Assembly: GCF_001704115.1 (NCBI RefSeq)
Contig: NZ_CP016895.1
Span: 2,170,001 to 2,234,000, forward strand
Origin: Acinetobacter larvae
Lineage (GTDB): Bacteria > Pseudomonadota > Gammaproteobacteria > Pseudomonadales > Moraxellaceae
Direction: 5' to 3'
Length of the DNA: 64,000 nucleotides
The stretch's first letter is position 1. Each line of letters starts with the position of its first letter. Under the pieces are notes generated by a model. That model was not told the origin of the DNA, made no database searches, and saw nothing but the letters and a program-made list of their open reading frames with translations. Positions 19,591-28,139 of the stretch are shown one piece after another. Made by a program: the position numbers and the translations under genes.

Positions 19591-19674
19591 TACATGATAA
19601 CAACGGTGACCGCGCCGTTGTTAAACTATATTTTTCAACTTATATTCTGCAAAAGCAGATCAAACAAAAACATA

Positions 19675-19701
19675 TAAAAAGCCAGTCTTTGGGACTGGCT
19701 T
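19675..19701 (-). terminator. Terminator of ftsY
   Basis: On the minus strand, stem AGCCAGTC / GACTGGCT with a 5-nt loop is followed by TTTTTA. It lies about 115 bp beyond the ftsY stop codon. Confidence 0.82.
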
Positions 19702-19814
19702 CATCTGGTATGGGTTGATTGATTAATTACCTCGATGACTCGACTTCGCAGCTCGTCACGCTGTATTTTTCAAATTATAAATATATGAAAAATACTGTAA
19801 TTTCTTAGCAAGCC

Positions 19815-20933
19815 TTATTTTTCTGTTTCAAATAATGCTGCAACAAAAGACTTCGCTGAGAATGGGCGTAAATCATCAATTTGTTCACCCACGCCAATAA
19901 AACGGATTGGCACATGACTGCGACTGGCAATATTAAACAACACCCCACCTTTGGCGGTACCATCCAATTTGGTAATGGTTAAACCCGTTAGACCAATGGC
20001 TTCATCAAATAGTTCCACTTGATTAATTGCATTTTGTCCTGTGCCGGCATCTACCACTAACATGATTTCATGCGGTGCTGTGGCATCAATCTTCTGCATT
20101 ACCCGTTTAACTTTTTTCAGCTCTTCCATCAGATTGCTTTTATTGTGTAAACGGCCTGCAGTGTCGGCAATAAGAACATCGACGCCTTTGGCGCGTGCAC
20201 TTTCAAAAGCATCAAAAATGACAGAGGCACTGTCAGCACCATGCCCTTGGGCCACTACGGCAATGTTATTTCGCTCCCCCCAGATTTCCAGCTGCTCTGT
20301 TGCTGCAGCACGGAAGGTATCGCCTGCGGCCAACATCACTTTTTTACCTTCAAGTTGTAAGCGTTTTGCCAATTTACCAATGGTTGTGGTCTTACCAACA
20401 CCATTAACCCCCACCACCAAAATCACAAACGGTGCTTTATTGTGATCGATATGTAAAGGTTTAACACGAGGTGCCAACAAATCGACGAGTTCTTGTTGCA
20501 ACGCTTTATACAATGAATGTGAATAAATCAAATCACCACGTGCAGTGCGCTCTGTCAAATTTTGAATAATGGTCTTGGTAGCATCCACGCCAATATCAGC
20601 AATCAATAATTGCTCTTCAACCTCTTCCAGTAACTCATCATCAATTTCTTTGCCACCAATGAGGATATTTACCATACCATCCGCTAAATTACGGCGCGTT
20701 TTACTTAGACCTTGCTTCATGCGACTAAAGAAGCCAGTACGCGCTGGCTCCTCTGTCGTTTCAGCAGCTGATGAGATGATCTCATTCTCTGTTGGCGTGA
20801 TTGCTGTAGCGTTAGAGCTAGGTTGTTGTTGTTTTTCGACGACAGGCGCATCAACGGCGGCTAAACTTGGTAAAGTGACATCATCATCACCGATGTCCGC
20901 ATCGATCAAAAATTTATTTTGCTGCTGTTGCAT
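19815..20933 (-). CDS. ftsY: Signal recognition particle receptor FtsY
   Basis: A 372-residue SRP GTPase. It has an acidic, low-complexity N-terminal A domain (1-65), the helical N domain (about 75-155), and a G domain with P-loop GVNGVGKT (175-182), the DTAGR motif and TKLDGTAKGG. It docks SRP-ribosome complexes at the inner membrane for co-translational insertion of membrane proteins. The A domain is short compared with E. coli FtsY. It is divergent from the M16B peptidase pair; in many gammaproteobacteria ftsY neighbours ftsE, ftsX and rsmD, which are absent here. Confidence 0.96.
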   Translation of the reverse strand: MQQQQNKFLIDADIGDDDVTLPSLAAVDAPVVEKQQQPSSNATAITPTENEIISSAAETTEEPARTGFFSRMKQGLSKTRRNLADGMVNILIGGKEIDDELLEEVEEQLLIADIGVDATKTIIQNLTERTARGDLIYSHSLYKALQQELVDLLAPRVKPLHIDHNKAPFVILVVGVNGVGKTTTIGKLAKRLQLEGKKVMLAAGDTFRAAATEQLEIWGERNNIAVVAQGHGADSASVIFDAFESARAKGVDVLIADTAGRLHNKSNLMEELKKVKRVMQKIDATAPHEIMLVVDAGTGQNAINQVELFDEAIGLTGLTITKLDGTAKGGVLFNIASRSHVPIRFIGVGEQIDDLRPFSAKSFVAALFETEK

Positions 20934-21079
20934 GCCGATTCCTTGAAAAGCATAGCGTTAAAAGCCCGATTCTAGCATATTTTCCAGTAATTTTACCTCT
21001 AGCCCCCCACACAGCCCAAGATTGCACCATCTGCCGTTTTTTTTAAACGCCATGTGATTGATATTGAAAAAAACATTAC

Positions 21080-22546
21080 ATGGATTGCATTGTCACAGCT
21101 GATTTTTATCTATATTTTAATTTCTATCTTGGTTTTTTGTTACATTGTAGGGCGTCTTTGAGTCAACAGCATTTTTTTCATCGTTATGGTTTGCCTCGCC
21201 TAAACAGCATTGGACTGCTAGCCATGCTGCTCTCTAGTAGCACCTTGCTTTGGTCTATGCCCAATGCGACCCATCTTACCCGTTCTACCTTTGAAACAAC
21301 CTTAAGTAATGGTTTAAAAGTAATCATCCGCGAAGATCAACGCGCCCCCATCGTGATGACCCAAATTTGGTATGCTGTGGGCAGTGCTGATGAATCAGGC
21401 AATCATTTGGGCGTCTCACATGCACTAGAACACATGATGTTCAAAGGCACTCAAAAAGTACCAGACAATGAATTTACCTTACTGAGTCAACGCTTTGGTG
21501 GAAAAATTAATGCAGCAACCAGTAGTAATTACACACAATACTACCAGCTCTATCCCAAACAATACTTTCCACTCGCCCTAGAGCTAGAAGCCGATCGGAT
21601 GCAAAATTTAGTACTGCGTCAGGAAGATTTTGCCACTGAACTCAAAGTGGTTATTGAAGAACGTCGACAACGGACTGAAGATAATCTACGCAATCTCGCA
21701 TTTGAACGTTTTAAATGGATTACCTATCCAACCAGTCATTATCGCCAACCTGTTATTGGCTATATGAAAAGCCTCAATAACTTACAACTCAATGATCTTA
21801 AAAACTGGTACAAAACTTGGTATGCACCCAATAATGCAACACTGATCATCGTCGGTGATGTCAATGCCGAACAAGCACTGTCACAAGTCAAAAAGTACTT
21901 TGCAGCCATTCCGAAACAGACTTTGCCAGAACGTAATGATGTTTTAGAGTTTGATCGAGTGGGTTATCGGCATATGGAGCTACAGCTTTCAACCCAAGTG
22001 CCAAACCTGTATATGGCTTGGAATGTACGCTCCTTGGCAACCAGTAAGAATCCCAGTGATGCCTATGCCTTGAATATTATTCAATCTATTTTGGGCAAAG
22101 ATCTCTCGGCCCGTTTACAAGCCCGTTTGATCCGGCAGCAAAAAGTTTTAAGTGCAGTACATGTCGATTATCAACCCTATAACCGCGGCGACAGCGTTTT
22201 TATGATTACGGCAGTACCCGCAGCAAATGTTAAGCTCGAACAAGCACAGCAAGCTATTGAACAACAAATTAAAGTTCTACAAAATGAGCTGATTGAAGCC
22301 CATGAATTACAACGTATTAAAACCAATTTTGTTGCCAATTTGATTTATAGCCAAGATGATATCGCCGAGCAAGCACGAATGTTAGGGCAACTTGAGGTTA
22401 ATGGGCTGAGCTATCGTTTAATTGATGAACTCAGTCAACATTATGATCAAGTCACCGCACAAGAAATTAAGCGTGTTGCCAATTTATATTTGGTACGTGA
22501 CAATCTCAGCACTCTTTATATCATTCCACAAGCAGCGGACCGATAA
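21080..22546 (+). CDS. M16B zinc peptidase (catalytic subunit of pair)
   Basis: A protein of up to 488 residues with the inverted zinc motif HALEH (114-118 counted from the first ATG) followed by MMFKGT, the hallmark of active M16B (pitrilysin/MPP-like) peptidases. The start is uncertain: the ATG at 21080 gives an odd, cysteine-containing leader, while an in-frame ATG at 21224 would give a short signal-like peptide (MLLSSSTLLWSM). Either way the protein is probably exported. Its stop is immediately followed by the start of the second M16 gene, so the two are co-transcribed and likely form a heterodimer. Confidence 0.87.
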   Translation: MDCIVTADFYLYFNFYLGFLLHCRASLSQQHFFHRYGLPRLNSIGLLAMLLSSSTLLWSMPNATHLTRSTFETTLSNGLKVIIREDQRAPIVMTQIWYAVGSADESGNHLGVSHALEHMMFKGTQKVPDNEFTLLSQRFGGKINAATSSNYTQYYQLYPKQYFPLALELEADRMQNLVLRQEDFATELKVVIEERRQRTEDNLRNLAFERFKWITYPTSHYRQPVIGYMKSLNNLQLNDLKNWYKTWYAPNNATLIIVGDVNAEQALSQVKKYFAAIPKQTLPERNDVLEFDRVGYRHMELQLSTQVPNLYMAWNVRSLATSKNPSDAYALNIIQSILGKDLSARLQARLIRQQKVLSAVHVDYQPYNRGDSVFMITAVPAANVKLEQAQQAIEQQIKVLQNELIEAHELQRIKTNFVANLIYSQDDIAEQARMLGQLEVNGLSYRLIDELSQHYDQVTAQEIKRVANLYLVRDNLSTLYIIPQAADR

Positions 22547-24238
22547 ATGCAAGCAACCACACCTGTCCACGCATTCTCGTCATTCCACAAAATGCTCCGA
22601 CAAAGCAGTGCCGTACTGCTGCTTAGCATACTGACATGGCATTGCCACGCACAAAGCCCGCAAGCTGAACATGTTGCAAGCCCGACCGTCACAGAAGAAG
22701 CAACAGATACGGTAGAAGTTGCAAAACATTTAGAACTCGATGTCGATGCCAGCAATGAAATACATGATGCAGAACAACATAACAACGACGATGCAATAAC
22801 ACCCCCCAACCAAGATGAGATTACAAGCAGTCGTTTAAAATCACTCGCACAACTCAAAAGCCTACAAGGCGTTAAAACGACCGCACTTTATCAGACACCT
22901 TTTGTACAAGAGTTGGAAAATACGGCACATGTCCGGAGTCTATTTGTTGCCACGCAAGCCTTACCTATTGTGGATATACAACTTACCTTTAATGCGGGTT
23001 CTGCACAAGATGAATACATCGGCAAAGGTTTGTATGGGCTTTCCAGCTTAGCTGCACGCCTTATGACTGAAGGGACAGATCAGTATTCTGCTGCAGAAGT
23101 TGCCAATCGTTTTGAAAGCTTAGGAGCAAGTTTCAGTGTTAGTTCTTATCGGGATATGTTTGTTATTCGCTTACGCAGCTTATCTGATCCCCAACATTTA
23201 CAGCCCGCCATTGATCTCATGCTGCATATTTTGAACCATGCAACATTTAAACGTTCAGACCTCAGTATGATGCTCAGTAGTAGCCGTGTAGGACAAAAAC
23301 AAGTACAAGAAAATCCAATAAGTCTACGCAGCTTTCAATTTTATCGCAGTGTCTACCAAGAACATCCTTACGCCTATCCTTCTGCAGGCACCAACCTCAG
23401 TTTAACCAAAATAACACGTGAGCATTTACAACAGTTTCGCCAACAGCTCCTGGTCAAGCAAAATATGAGCATTGCCTTAACGGGTCATTTAAGCACCCAA
23501 CAAGCTAGCGACATCGCCAATAAAATCAGTAATAGTTTAGCTACAGGACAAAAAGCCCCCAGCCTAGCCGCAGCAAATGCTCCACAGCATTTTAATGTGC
23601 AATATATTCCAGCCAGTGGTCAACAAGCTTATGTGATGATGGGGCATCTTGCCGTTGATTATGCAGATCCAGACCGTGTTGCACTAGAGGTTGCTAACCA
23701 AATTTTAGGCGGTAAAGGACTCAACTCTATTTTGATGCGTGAACTACGCGTGAAGCATGGTCTAACTTACGGAATTTATAGTCAGCTATCTGCATTACAA
23801 GCGCGAGGGGTTTTTCAAATCAGTTATTCCACAGCTTTGGATGATTTAATCTTTAGTCTGACTCTCAGTCATCGTGCATTGATCGATTTTGTTGAACAAC
23901 CGATTGATCAAACGGCTCTAGATGATGTAAAAGCGGGGATGCTACGTGCCTTTCCAATGAGCTTTAGTAGTAATGAACGCATTAATGCACAAATTGCCGC
24001 AATGGCTTTTTATGATTTACCCAATACCTATTTAAAAGATTACCAACAACAACTCAGTTCATTAACCGCCAAACAAATTCATCAAGCCGTGCAGCGCCAT
24101 TTACATCCAGATCAATTAACACTCGTGGTCGTTGCAGAAAGCTTAGACCTCGCCGCATTACAACAAAGCCTAGAAGATAATCTTGCCACAAGCCGTTTCG
24201 CACTCGACAGCAAAGACAGCAAAGACAGCAAAGACTAG
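22547..24238 (+). CDS. M16B peptidase-like protein, non-catalytic partner
   Basis: A 563-residue exported protein (signal region about 14-37). An acidic, low-complexity stretch (about 45-90) precedes an M16 fold in which the HxxEH zinc motif is absent: the corresponding region reads GLYGLSSLAARLMTEGT. This matches the inactive subunit of M16B heterodimers, which closes the chamber and supplies a glycine-rich loop (GGKGLNSILMREL). It follows the catalytic subunit without a gap. The extreme C-terminus is a DSK repeat encoded by a 9-bp tandem repeat. Confidence 0.87.
   Translation: MQATTPVHAFSSFHKMLRQSSAVLLLSILTWHCHAQSPQAEHVASPTVTEEATDTVEVAKHLELDVDASNEIHDAEQHNNDDAITPPNQDEITSSRLKSLAQLKSLQGVKTTALYQTPFVQELENTAHVRSLFVATQALPIVDIQLTFNAGSAQDEYIGKGLYGLSSLAARLMTEGTDQYSAAEVANRFESLGASFSVSSYRDMFVIRLRSLSDPQHLQPAIDLMLHILNHATFKRSDLSMMLSSSRVGQKQVQENPISLRSFQFYRSVYQEHPYAYPSAGTNLSLTKITREHLQQFRQQLLVKQNMSIALTGHLSTQQASDIANKISNSLATGQKAPSLAAANAPQHFNVQYIPASGQQAYVMMGHLAVDYADPDRVALEVANQILGGKGLNSILMRELRVKHGLTYGIYSQLSALQARGVFQISYSTALDDLIFSLTLSHRALIDFVEQPIDQTALDDVKAGMLRAFPMSFSSNERINAQIAAMAFYDLPNTYLKDYQQQLSSLTAKQIHQAVQRHLHPDQLTLVVVAESLDLAALQQSLEDNLATSRFALDSKDSKDSKD
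24206..24235 (+). repeat. 9-bp tandem repeat (x3) at the end of the M16 gene
   Basis: gacagcaaa is repeated three times and followed by gac and the stop codon tag, giving the tail DSKDSKDSKD. The unit is a multiple of three, so slippage would lengthen or shorten the tail in frame. Confidence 0.93.
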
Positions 24239-24270
24239 GCTAACTAAACGGAGCGATGATGATGTGATTA

Positions 24271-24594
24271 TTACCAATTATCTTTGGCATCGACTGCTGC
24301 ATAGTGTTGAATCTGTGCGCGTTCTTTTTGATGAATCCACATCAATTTAAAATACATGACGTGATTAATCTGTTGCGGCAGCAACTGTTGTGCATAATAT
24401 TGACTATAAGGCTGTGTTTTTTGCTGAGACAACATCACAACATTATTATATTTTTTCAGACTAATTGGCGCACGTAAGCGCGCAATAGATGTCACAACAA
24501 TCACCAATACCATAAAAATAATCAAAGCTTTAGATAAATAATCTAGCGATATAGGAAATTTAAAATCATTGAACCAATTTTTTAAAATATGCAT
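24271..24594 (-). CDS. Small membrane protein, unknown function
   Basis: A 107-residue protein with one clear transmembrane helix (about residues 27-46, ALIIFMVLVIVVTSIARLRA) and a short N-terminal aromatic segment. The remaining 60 residues are polar and rich in Gln, Tyr and His (MLSQQKTQPYSQYYAQQLLP). I do not recognise the family. It converges on the M16 gene with 32 bp between stops. Acceptable length and reading frame support a real gene, but there is no homology evidence. Confidence 0.55.
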   Translation of the reverse strand: MHILKNWFNDFKFPISLDYLSKALIIFMVLVIVVTSIARLRAPISLKKYNNVVMLSQQKTQPYSQYYAQQLLPQQINHVMYFKLMWIHQKERAQIQHYAAVDAKDNW

Positions 24595-24748
24595 GTACTA
24601 CCTCAAACTGCCCAGTAGTTTAATCACAGCCTATTTAAAAATATAGCCCTATTCTGCTGTTTCGCTGTATCTTTCAGCGAATTTACAACATTCCCGACCA
24701 CAGATCACAAAGCGTACAATAGATGTATTGCCGCAAGCATAACAGTAA

Positions 24749-24824
24749 ATCAATAACATCGCCTAAATCCGCTGTTGCCCCCTCAGTTGGGCGGTCTCCT
24801 CTCGCGCCAGCACCTGTTATTGAT
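24749..24824. ncRNA. Candidate structured RNA element, unclassified
   Basis: A perfect 10-bp terminal inverted repeat (atcaataaca 24749-24758, tgttattgat 24815-24824) encloses a G+C-rich core that can form a nested hairpin (ccgc...ccc...ggg...gcgg, about 24768-24794). The structure is possible on either strand, so orientation is unclear; a TACAAT -10-like hexamer on the plus strand lies at about 24714. It does not match the features I know of 6S, SRP, tmRNA or common riboswitches. Being a real RNA is inference. Confidence 0.35.
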
Positions 24825-25016
24825 CTTAATTTTGCAATCAAATAGGATTGTTTAGCTTAAATAACGAGCGCTCAGGGTAATTGGCTTTGCTTTTAATAGA
24901 TCACTCACGTATACTCTCTAGTTGAAGTTGTTACTTGCTGATATCTATAACACATGATGTTCAATGTAATATTTAGATGCTTACACTAAAAACAGTATAG
25001 TCCCAAATACTTATAC

Positions 25017-25067
25017 AAAATGATTTCTCCTGCTGTTTATTTCTCAACAGAAATAAAAAATCATTTT
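25017..25067. repeat. Nested inverted repeat (possible RNA hairpin)
   Basis: Outer arms AAAATGATTT (25017-25026) and AAATCATTTT (25058-25067) enclose a 9-nt bulge and a perfect inner hairpin TTTATTTCT-caac-AGAAATAAA (25036-25057). An alternative CTGTT/AACAG pairing (25033-25037 with 25046-25050) competes with the inner stem. It lies about 120 bp upstream of the Sel1-like gene promoter. Confidence 0.7.
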
Positions 25068-25189
25068 AAGCAATAGATTATTTTACTGAAAGCTTATATT
25101 AATTTTATTCAATAATATGGCAATACTTTGTGTAAACTCTATTTTGAATTAATTGTTTAAATATAAACCGCATTATCTTGAGGTATATA

Positions 25190-25218
25190 TTGACAAATCT
25201 CATAAGTTGTAATATTAA
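25190..25218 (+). promoter_or_regulatory. Sigma-70-type promoter for the Sel1-like gene
   Basis: TTGACA (25190-25195), 17-nt spacer, TATTAA (25213-25218). The predicted transcript would begin around 25225, leaving a leader of about 95 nt before the ATG at 25319, which has a strong aaggag ribosome-binding site. Confidence 0.5.
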
Positions 25219-25318
25219 TTTAACATTGACTATCTAGACTTAGATGAAAGTAACAAGCTGCGTTTTAACAAACAAGGCAAAAGATTTTAGTAATCATAAT
25301 TAGAATAAGGAGTTTGAT

Positions 25319-25552
25319 ATGATTCAACAAAACTCTGCACGTGACCTCGAAAACATCTATGTCAGTGCAGTAAACACGATCCATTCAGAAATGAACTTTT
25401 CTGATGCAGTAAACCAGCTTGAGGAAGCAGCACGCGCTGGGCATGGTAAAGCAGCATTATTTCTTGCTGAACTCTATTATCAAGGCTTCCGTGTAGAACG
25501 CGATTCACTCAAAGCACAATATTGGCAAAAGATGGCCACAATGCAAGCATAA
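25319..25552 (+). CDS. Short Sel1-repeat-like protein
   Basis: A 77-residue protein whose C-terminal half fits one Sel1/TPR-like repeat (AARAGHGKAALFLAELYYQG followed by DSLKAQYWQKMA); the first half (FSDAVNQLEEA) supplies the preceding helix. Such repeats mediate protein-protein contacts. No signal peptide, so cytoplasmic. A clear promoter, an AAGGAG ribosome-binding site and a terminator mark it as a compact single-gene unit. Function unknown. Confidence 0.75.
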   Translation: MIQQNSARDLENIYVSAVNTIHSEMNFSDAVNQLEEAARAGHGKAALFLAELYYQGFRVERDSLKAQYWQKMATMQA

Positions 25553-25556
25553 TTAA

Positions 25557-25582
25557 ACGTCACCTCGGTGGCGTTTTTTTTG
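25557..25582 (+). terminator. Terminator of the Sel1-like gene
   Basis: Stem ACGTCAC / GTGGCGT around a CTCG tetraloop, followed by a run of eight T. It begins 4 bases after the stop codon. Confidence 0.88.
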
Positions 25583-25735
25583 GGCATTATTTGCGCAATA
25601 TCACCGCCTAAATATCTACATCATAGTGATGTGCAAATAATAAATTTTAACGATTAAAATCAATTAAGTTACTCAATCAATTTCTAGATCACATACAATG
25701 CTACTTAGCATCGCTCGTCATAAGAATAGGTTGTC

Positions 25736-26110
25736 ATGAAAACGTTTACTCAGTTCCAACCTGTATCCAAGCAGTTGATTTTACAGGTTTCGATTCTAAA
25801 AACCATGATGTATTGTGGTGTACTTTGGGGCTTGTTTAATGAAGGTTGGGCGATTAAAACTGAACCAGATCAAAATATTTTTCCTTTCTGGTTAAATGCC
25901 GTACAGGCCAACCAATATGCCAAAGTACATTGGCCAAACTATCGCCCACGCAAGATTACCCCACAGGATTTTCAAGAAGCATTACTCCCCACACTCACAC
26001 GTTTTAAAATTATTCCTGCACTGTTTAATGCTTCACGTTGTAAGTTCAGACTATCAACACAACAAATGCATCATTTCTTTTTTAATTCAAGACAAATACG
26101 TTTTGCTTAA
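25736..26110 (+). CDS. DUF2750-like small protein
   Basis: A 124-residue protein. The segment from about residue 38 (WGLFNEGWAIKTEPDQNIFP, then FWLNAVQANQYAKVHWPNY and the ITPQDFQEALLPTL part) has the layout of DUF2750: a GWA strand, an LPxW-like motif, then an acidic-hydrophobic helix. Function of that family is unknown. The N-terminal 35 residues have no recognised motif, and a downstream in-frame ATG (residue 23) is possible as start. It has its own terminator. The family assignment is by eye only. Confidence 0.55.
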   Translation: MKTFTQFQPVSKQLILQVSILKTMMYCGVLWGLFNEGWAIKTEPDQNIFPFWLNAVQANQYAKVHWPNYRPRKITPQDFQEALLPTLTRFKIIPALFNASRCKFRLSTQQMHHFFFNSRQIRFA

Positions 26111-26137
26111 AGCGTCACCCACAATATATTGATCATT

Positions 26138-26169
26138 TTGACCGCATTCTCTTGATGCGGTCAATTTTT
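26138..26169 (+). terminator. Terminator of the DUF2750-like gene
   Basis: Perfect 10-bp stem TTGACCGCAT / ATGCGGTCAA with a 7-nt loop and five T directly after. Confidence 0.93.
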
Positions 26170-26385
26170 ATATAATGGTTTGCTCTATCACAGTTGTCTA
26201 CTCCGCTATACGCAATGCCACTGAACAGCAGATTTTTATATTTAAAAATTTATATTTAAAATTTTATTTTCATGCAAAATATTTGCATTATTTTTAAAGC
26301 AGGTTATCTTTGCATATAAAGGATACACATTGAAGCGATAAAGCACGATAAAACAAAGCCACCGATAAAAACCAAGGGAGCTCAT

Positions 26386-26817
26386 ATGACCAACGTTGCA
26401 CAAGTGTTATATAACAAAAGTAATAAAGAAATTGTCACCATCCATCCTGAAGCAACTGTACTCGAAGCAATTGCGATGATGGCGCAAAAAGGCATCGGCG
26501 CACTTGTAGTCCTCGATGCCCAGCATGTGGTTGGCATCTTATCTGAGCGCGATTACACCCGAAAAATCGCTTTGCATCATCGTAGTTCTGACCATACCAC
26601 TGTGGCAGAAATTATGACCAGCAAAGTCATTACCGTAAATCCCCAGCAAAGTGTTGAGGAGTGTCTATCATTAATGACTGATAAACACCTACGGCATCTA
26701 CCTGTAGTAGAAAATGATCAGTTGGTTGGTTTAATTTCGATTGGCGATTTAGTCAAAGCAACCATGGAAGATCAAAAACAATTGATCCTACAACTACAAC
26801 AATATATTTCTGGCTAA
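26386..26817 (+). CDS. Two-CBS-domain protein
   Basis: A 143-residue protein made of two CBS motifs: the first at about 10-65 (IHPEATVLEAIAMMAQKGIG, then VGILSERDYTRK), the second at about 75-135 (MTSKVITVNPQQSVEECL, then HLPVVENDQLVGLISIGDLV). Paired CBS motifs form a Bateman module binding adenosyl ligands such as AMP, ATP or NAD. There is no attached enzyme domain, so it may regulate a partner in trans; the partner is unknown. It has an AAGGGAG ribosome-binding site before the ATG at 26386. Confidence 0.9.
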   Translation: MTNVAQVLYNKSNKEIVTIHPEATVLEAIAMMAQKGIGALVVLDAQHVVGILSERDYTRKIALHHRSSDHTTVAEIMTSKVITVNPQQSVEECLSLMTDKHLRHLPVVENDQLVGLISIGDLVKATMEDQKQLILQLQQYISG

Positions 26818-26844
26818 ATAGTCATATTGAAACACAAAAACAAA

Positions 26845-26868
26845 AAAGGCGCTGCATGCGCCTTTGCT
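26845..26868. terminator. Terminator between convergent CBS and VWA genes
   Basis: Perfect 8-bp stem AAAGGCGC / GCGCCTTT with a 5-nt loop. The T run is best on the minus strand (TTTTTTG), so it mainly closes the VWA operon and probably also the CBS gene. Confidence 0.85.
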
Positions 26869-26915
26869 GTATGCAGCAAAACAAATTCTAATGCTAAATC
26901 AAGCATTGGGATGTA

Positions 26916-28103
26916 TTAGCGTGCCAGATATTGACTCATTTCTTCAATACCCTTTAAGCTCATAGGATACATATGTTGCTCAAACAGCTCGCGTATCATG
27001 CCAATACTCGCAGTATAATGCCAGTATTTTTCTTGTTCTGGATTAAGCCATGCGGTTTTATCAAAATGCTGTCTTAGGCGTTTTAACCAGACCTCACCAG
27101 ACTCTTCATTCATATATTCGACAGAACCACCAACCGAACGAATCTCATAAGGTGCCATACTGGCATCTCCAACCACAATGACACGATAATCTCGCCCATA
27201 GGTATGAAAGAGCTCTAAGGTATTCATTTTGGAGCTTTGCCGACGATGATTATCTTTCCAAACATAATCATATAAACAGTTATGAAAATAAAAATATTCT
27301 AAACTTTTAAACTCAGTCCGTGCCGCACTAAAAAGTTTTTCACAAGCAGCAATATAGGCATCCATTGAGCCCCCCACATCAAATAACATGAGTACTTTGA
27401 CACGATTACGCCGCTCAGGACGCATATGTACATCCAAAATGCCACGTCGCGCAGTTTCTCGAATGGTGTGCTCAATATCTAATTCATCGGCAGCGCCTTG
27501 ACGTGCAAATTTACGTAGACGACGTAAAACCATTTGCATTTGCCGCGTACCCAACTGCTGCTCATCATCGAGATTTTGATATTTACGCTGCTCCCAAACC
27601 TTGACAGCAGAACGCTTACGTCCAGGCCCTCCTATACGGATACCCGCCGGATGATCACCATAAGCACCAAAAGGAGAAGTTCCTCCCGTACCAATCATAC
27701 GGTTACCACCTTGATGCTTTTTATGCTGCTCACGTAAACGCTCTTCTAGCATTTTCATAAGTTCTTGCAATGAACCTGCCTGATCTAAGGCTTGGCGCTG
27801 CTCTTCTGTTAAATTTTTTTCGAGTAATTCCAGATCAAACCAGTCTTTGGGTAACTGATTTAAATGATCCAACACATCATCCAAATCGATGTGCTCAATT
27901 CCATTAAAATAATCCTGAATGGCGCGATCAAACTTATCATAATGGCGTTCATCCTTAACCATAATAATTTTGGCAAGCTGATAAAATGCTTCTTGATCGG
28001 CAAACACAACCCCTGCCGCCACAGCCTGATTAAGATCAATCAACTCTCGCGTACTCACAGGAATGCCATACTGTCTTAACTTATAAAAAAGACGTACAAA
28101 CAT
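26916..28103 (-). CDS. VWA-containing CoxE-like protein
   Basis: A 395-residue protein with an N-terminal region (FVRLFYKLRQYGIPVSTREL) typical of the VWA-containing CoxE family and a C-terminal von Willebrand A domain. The metal-site motif is DVGGS (242-246), the variant usual in this family. Such proteins pair with MoxR AAA ATPases in chaperone-like complexes that remodel or load metal cofactors in target proteins. The MoxR partner gene is directly upstream (36 bp). The client here is unknown. Confidence 0.88.
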   Translation of the reverse strand: MFVRLFYKLRQYGIPVSTRELIDLNQAVAAGVVFADQEAFYQLAKIIMVKDERHYDKFDRAIQDYFNGIEHIDLDDVLDHLNQLPKDWFDLELLEKNLTEEQRQALDQAGSLQELMKMLEERLREQHKKHQGGNRMIGTGGTSPFGAYGDHPAGIRIGGPGRKRSAVKVWEQRKYQNLDDEQQLGTRQMQMVLRRLRKFARQGAADELDIEHTIRETARRGILDVHMRPERRNRVKVLMLFDVGGSMDAYIAACEKLFSAARTEFKSLEYFYFHNCLYDYVWKDNHRRQSSKMNTLELFHTYGRDYRVIVVGDASMAPYEIRSVGGSVEYMNEESGEVWLKRLRQHFDKTAWLNPEQEKYWHYTASIGMIRELFEQHMYPMSLKGIEEMSQYLAR

Positions 28104-28139
28104 AATGTGCTCCCAGCCAGCTTAAAATTTTAGCAATAT

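Larger units (their letters stand above)
24595..25318. other. Long gene-poor intergenic region with structured elements
   Basis: 724 bp with no supported ORF. It contains two strong inverted-repeat structures (24749-24824 and 25017-25067) and a likely promoter for the Sel1-like gene. The 24750-24825 part is notably more G+C-rich than its surroundings, which fits a structured RNA. I could not assign either to a known RNA family. Confidence 0.55.

Noticed and set aside
20569..20946. 125-codon plus-strand ORF opposite ftsY
   Set aside because: Serine-rich antisense shadow of the acidic FtsY N-terminus, with no homology or ribosome-binding site.
22516..22857. 113-codon minus-strand ORF rich in Ser, Cys and Ala
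   Set aside because: A shadow of the low-complexity N-terminal part of the second M16 gene.
24749..24824. Integron attC site
   Set aside because: gcctaaa and gttgggc words resemble attC cores, but they are only about 25 bp apart inside the longer dyad and no integrase or cassette is present.
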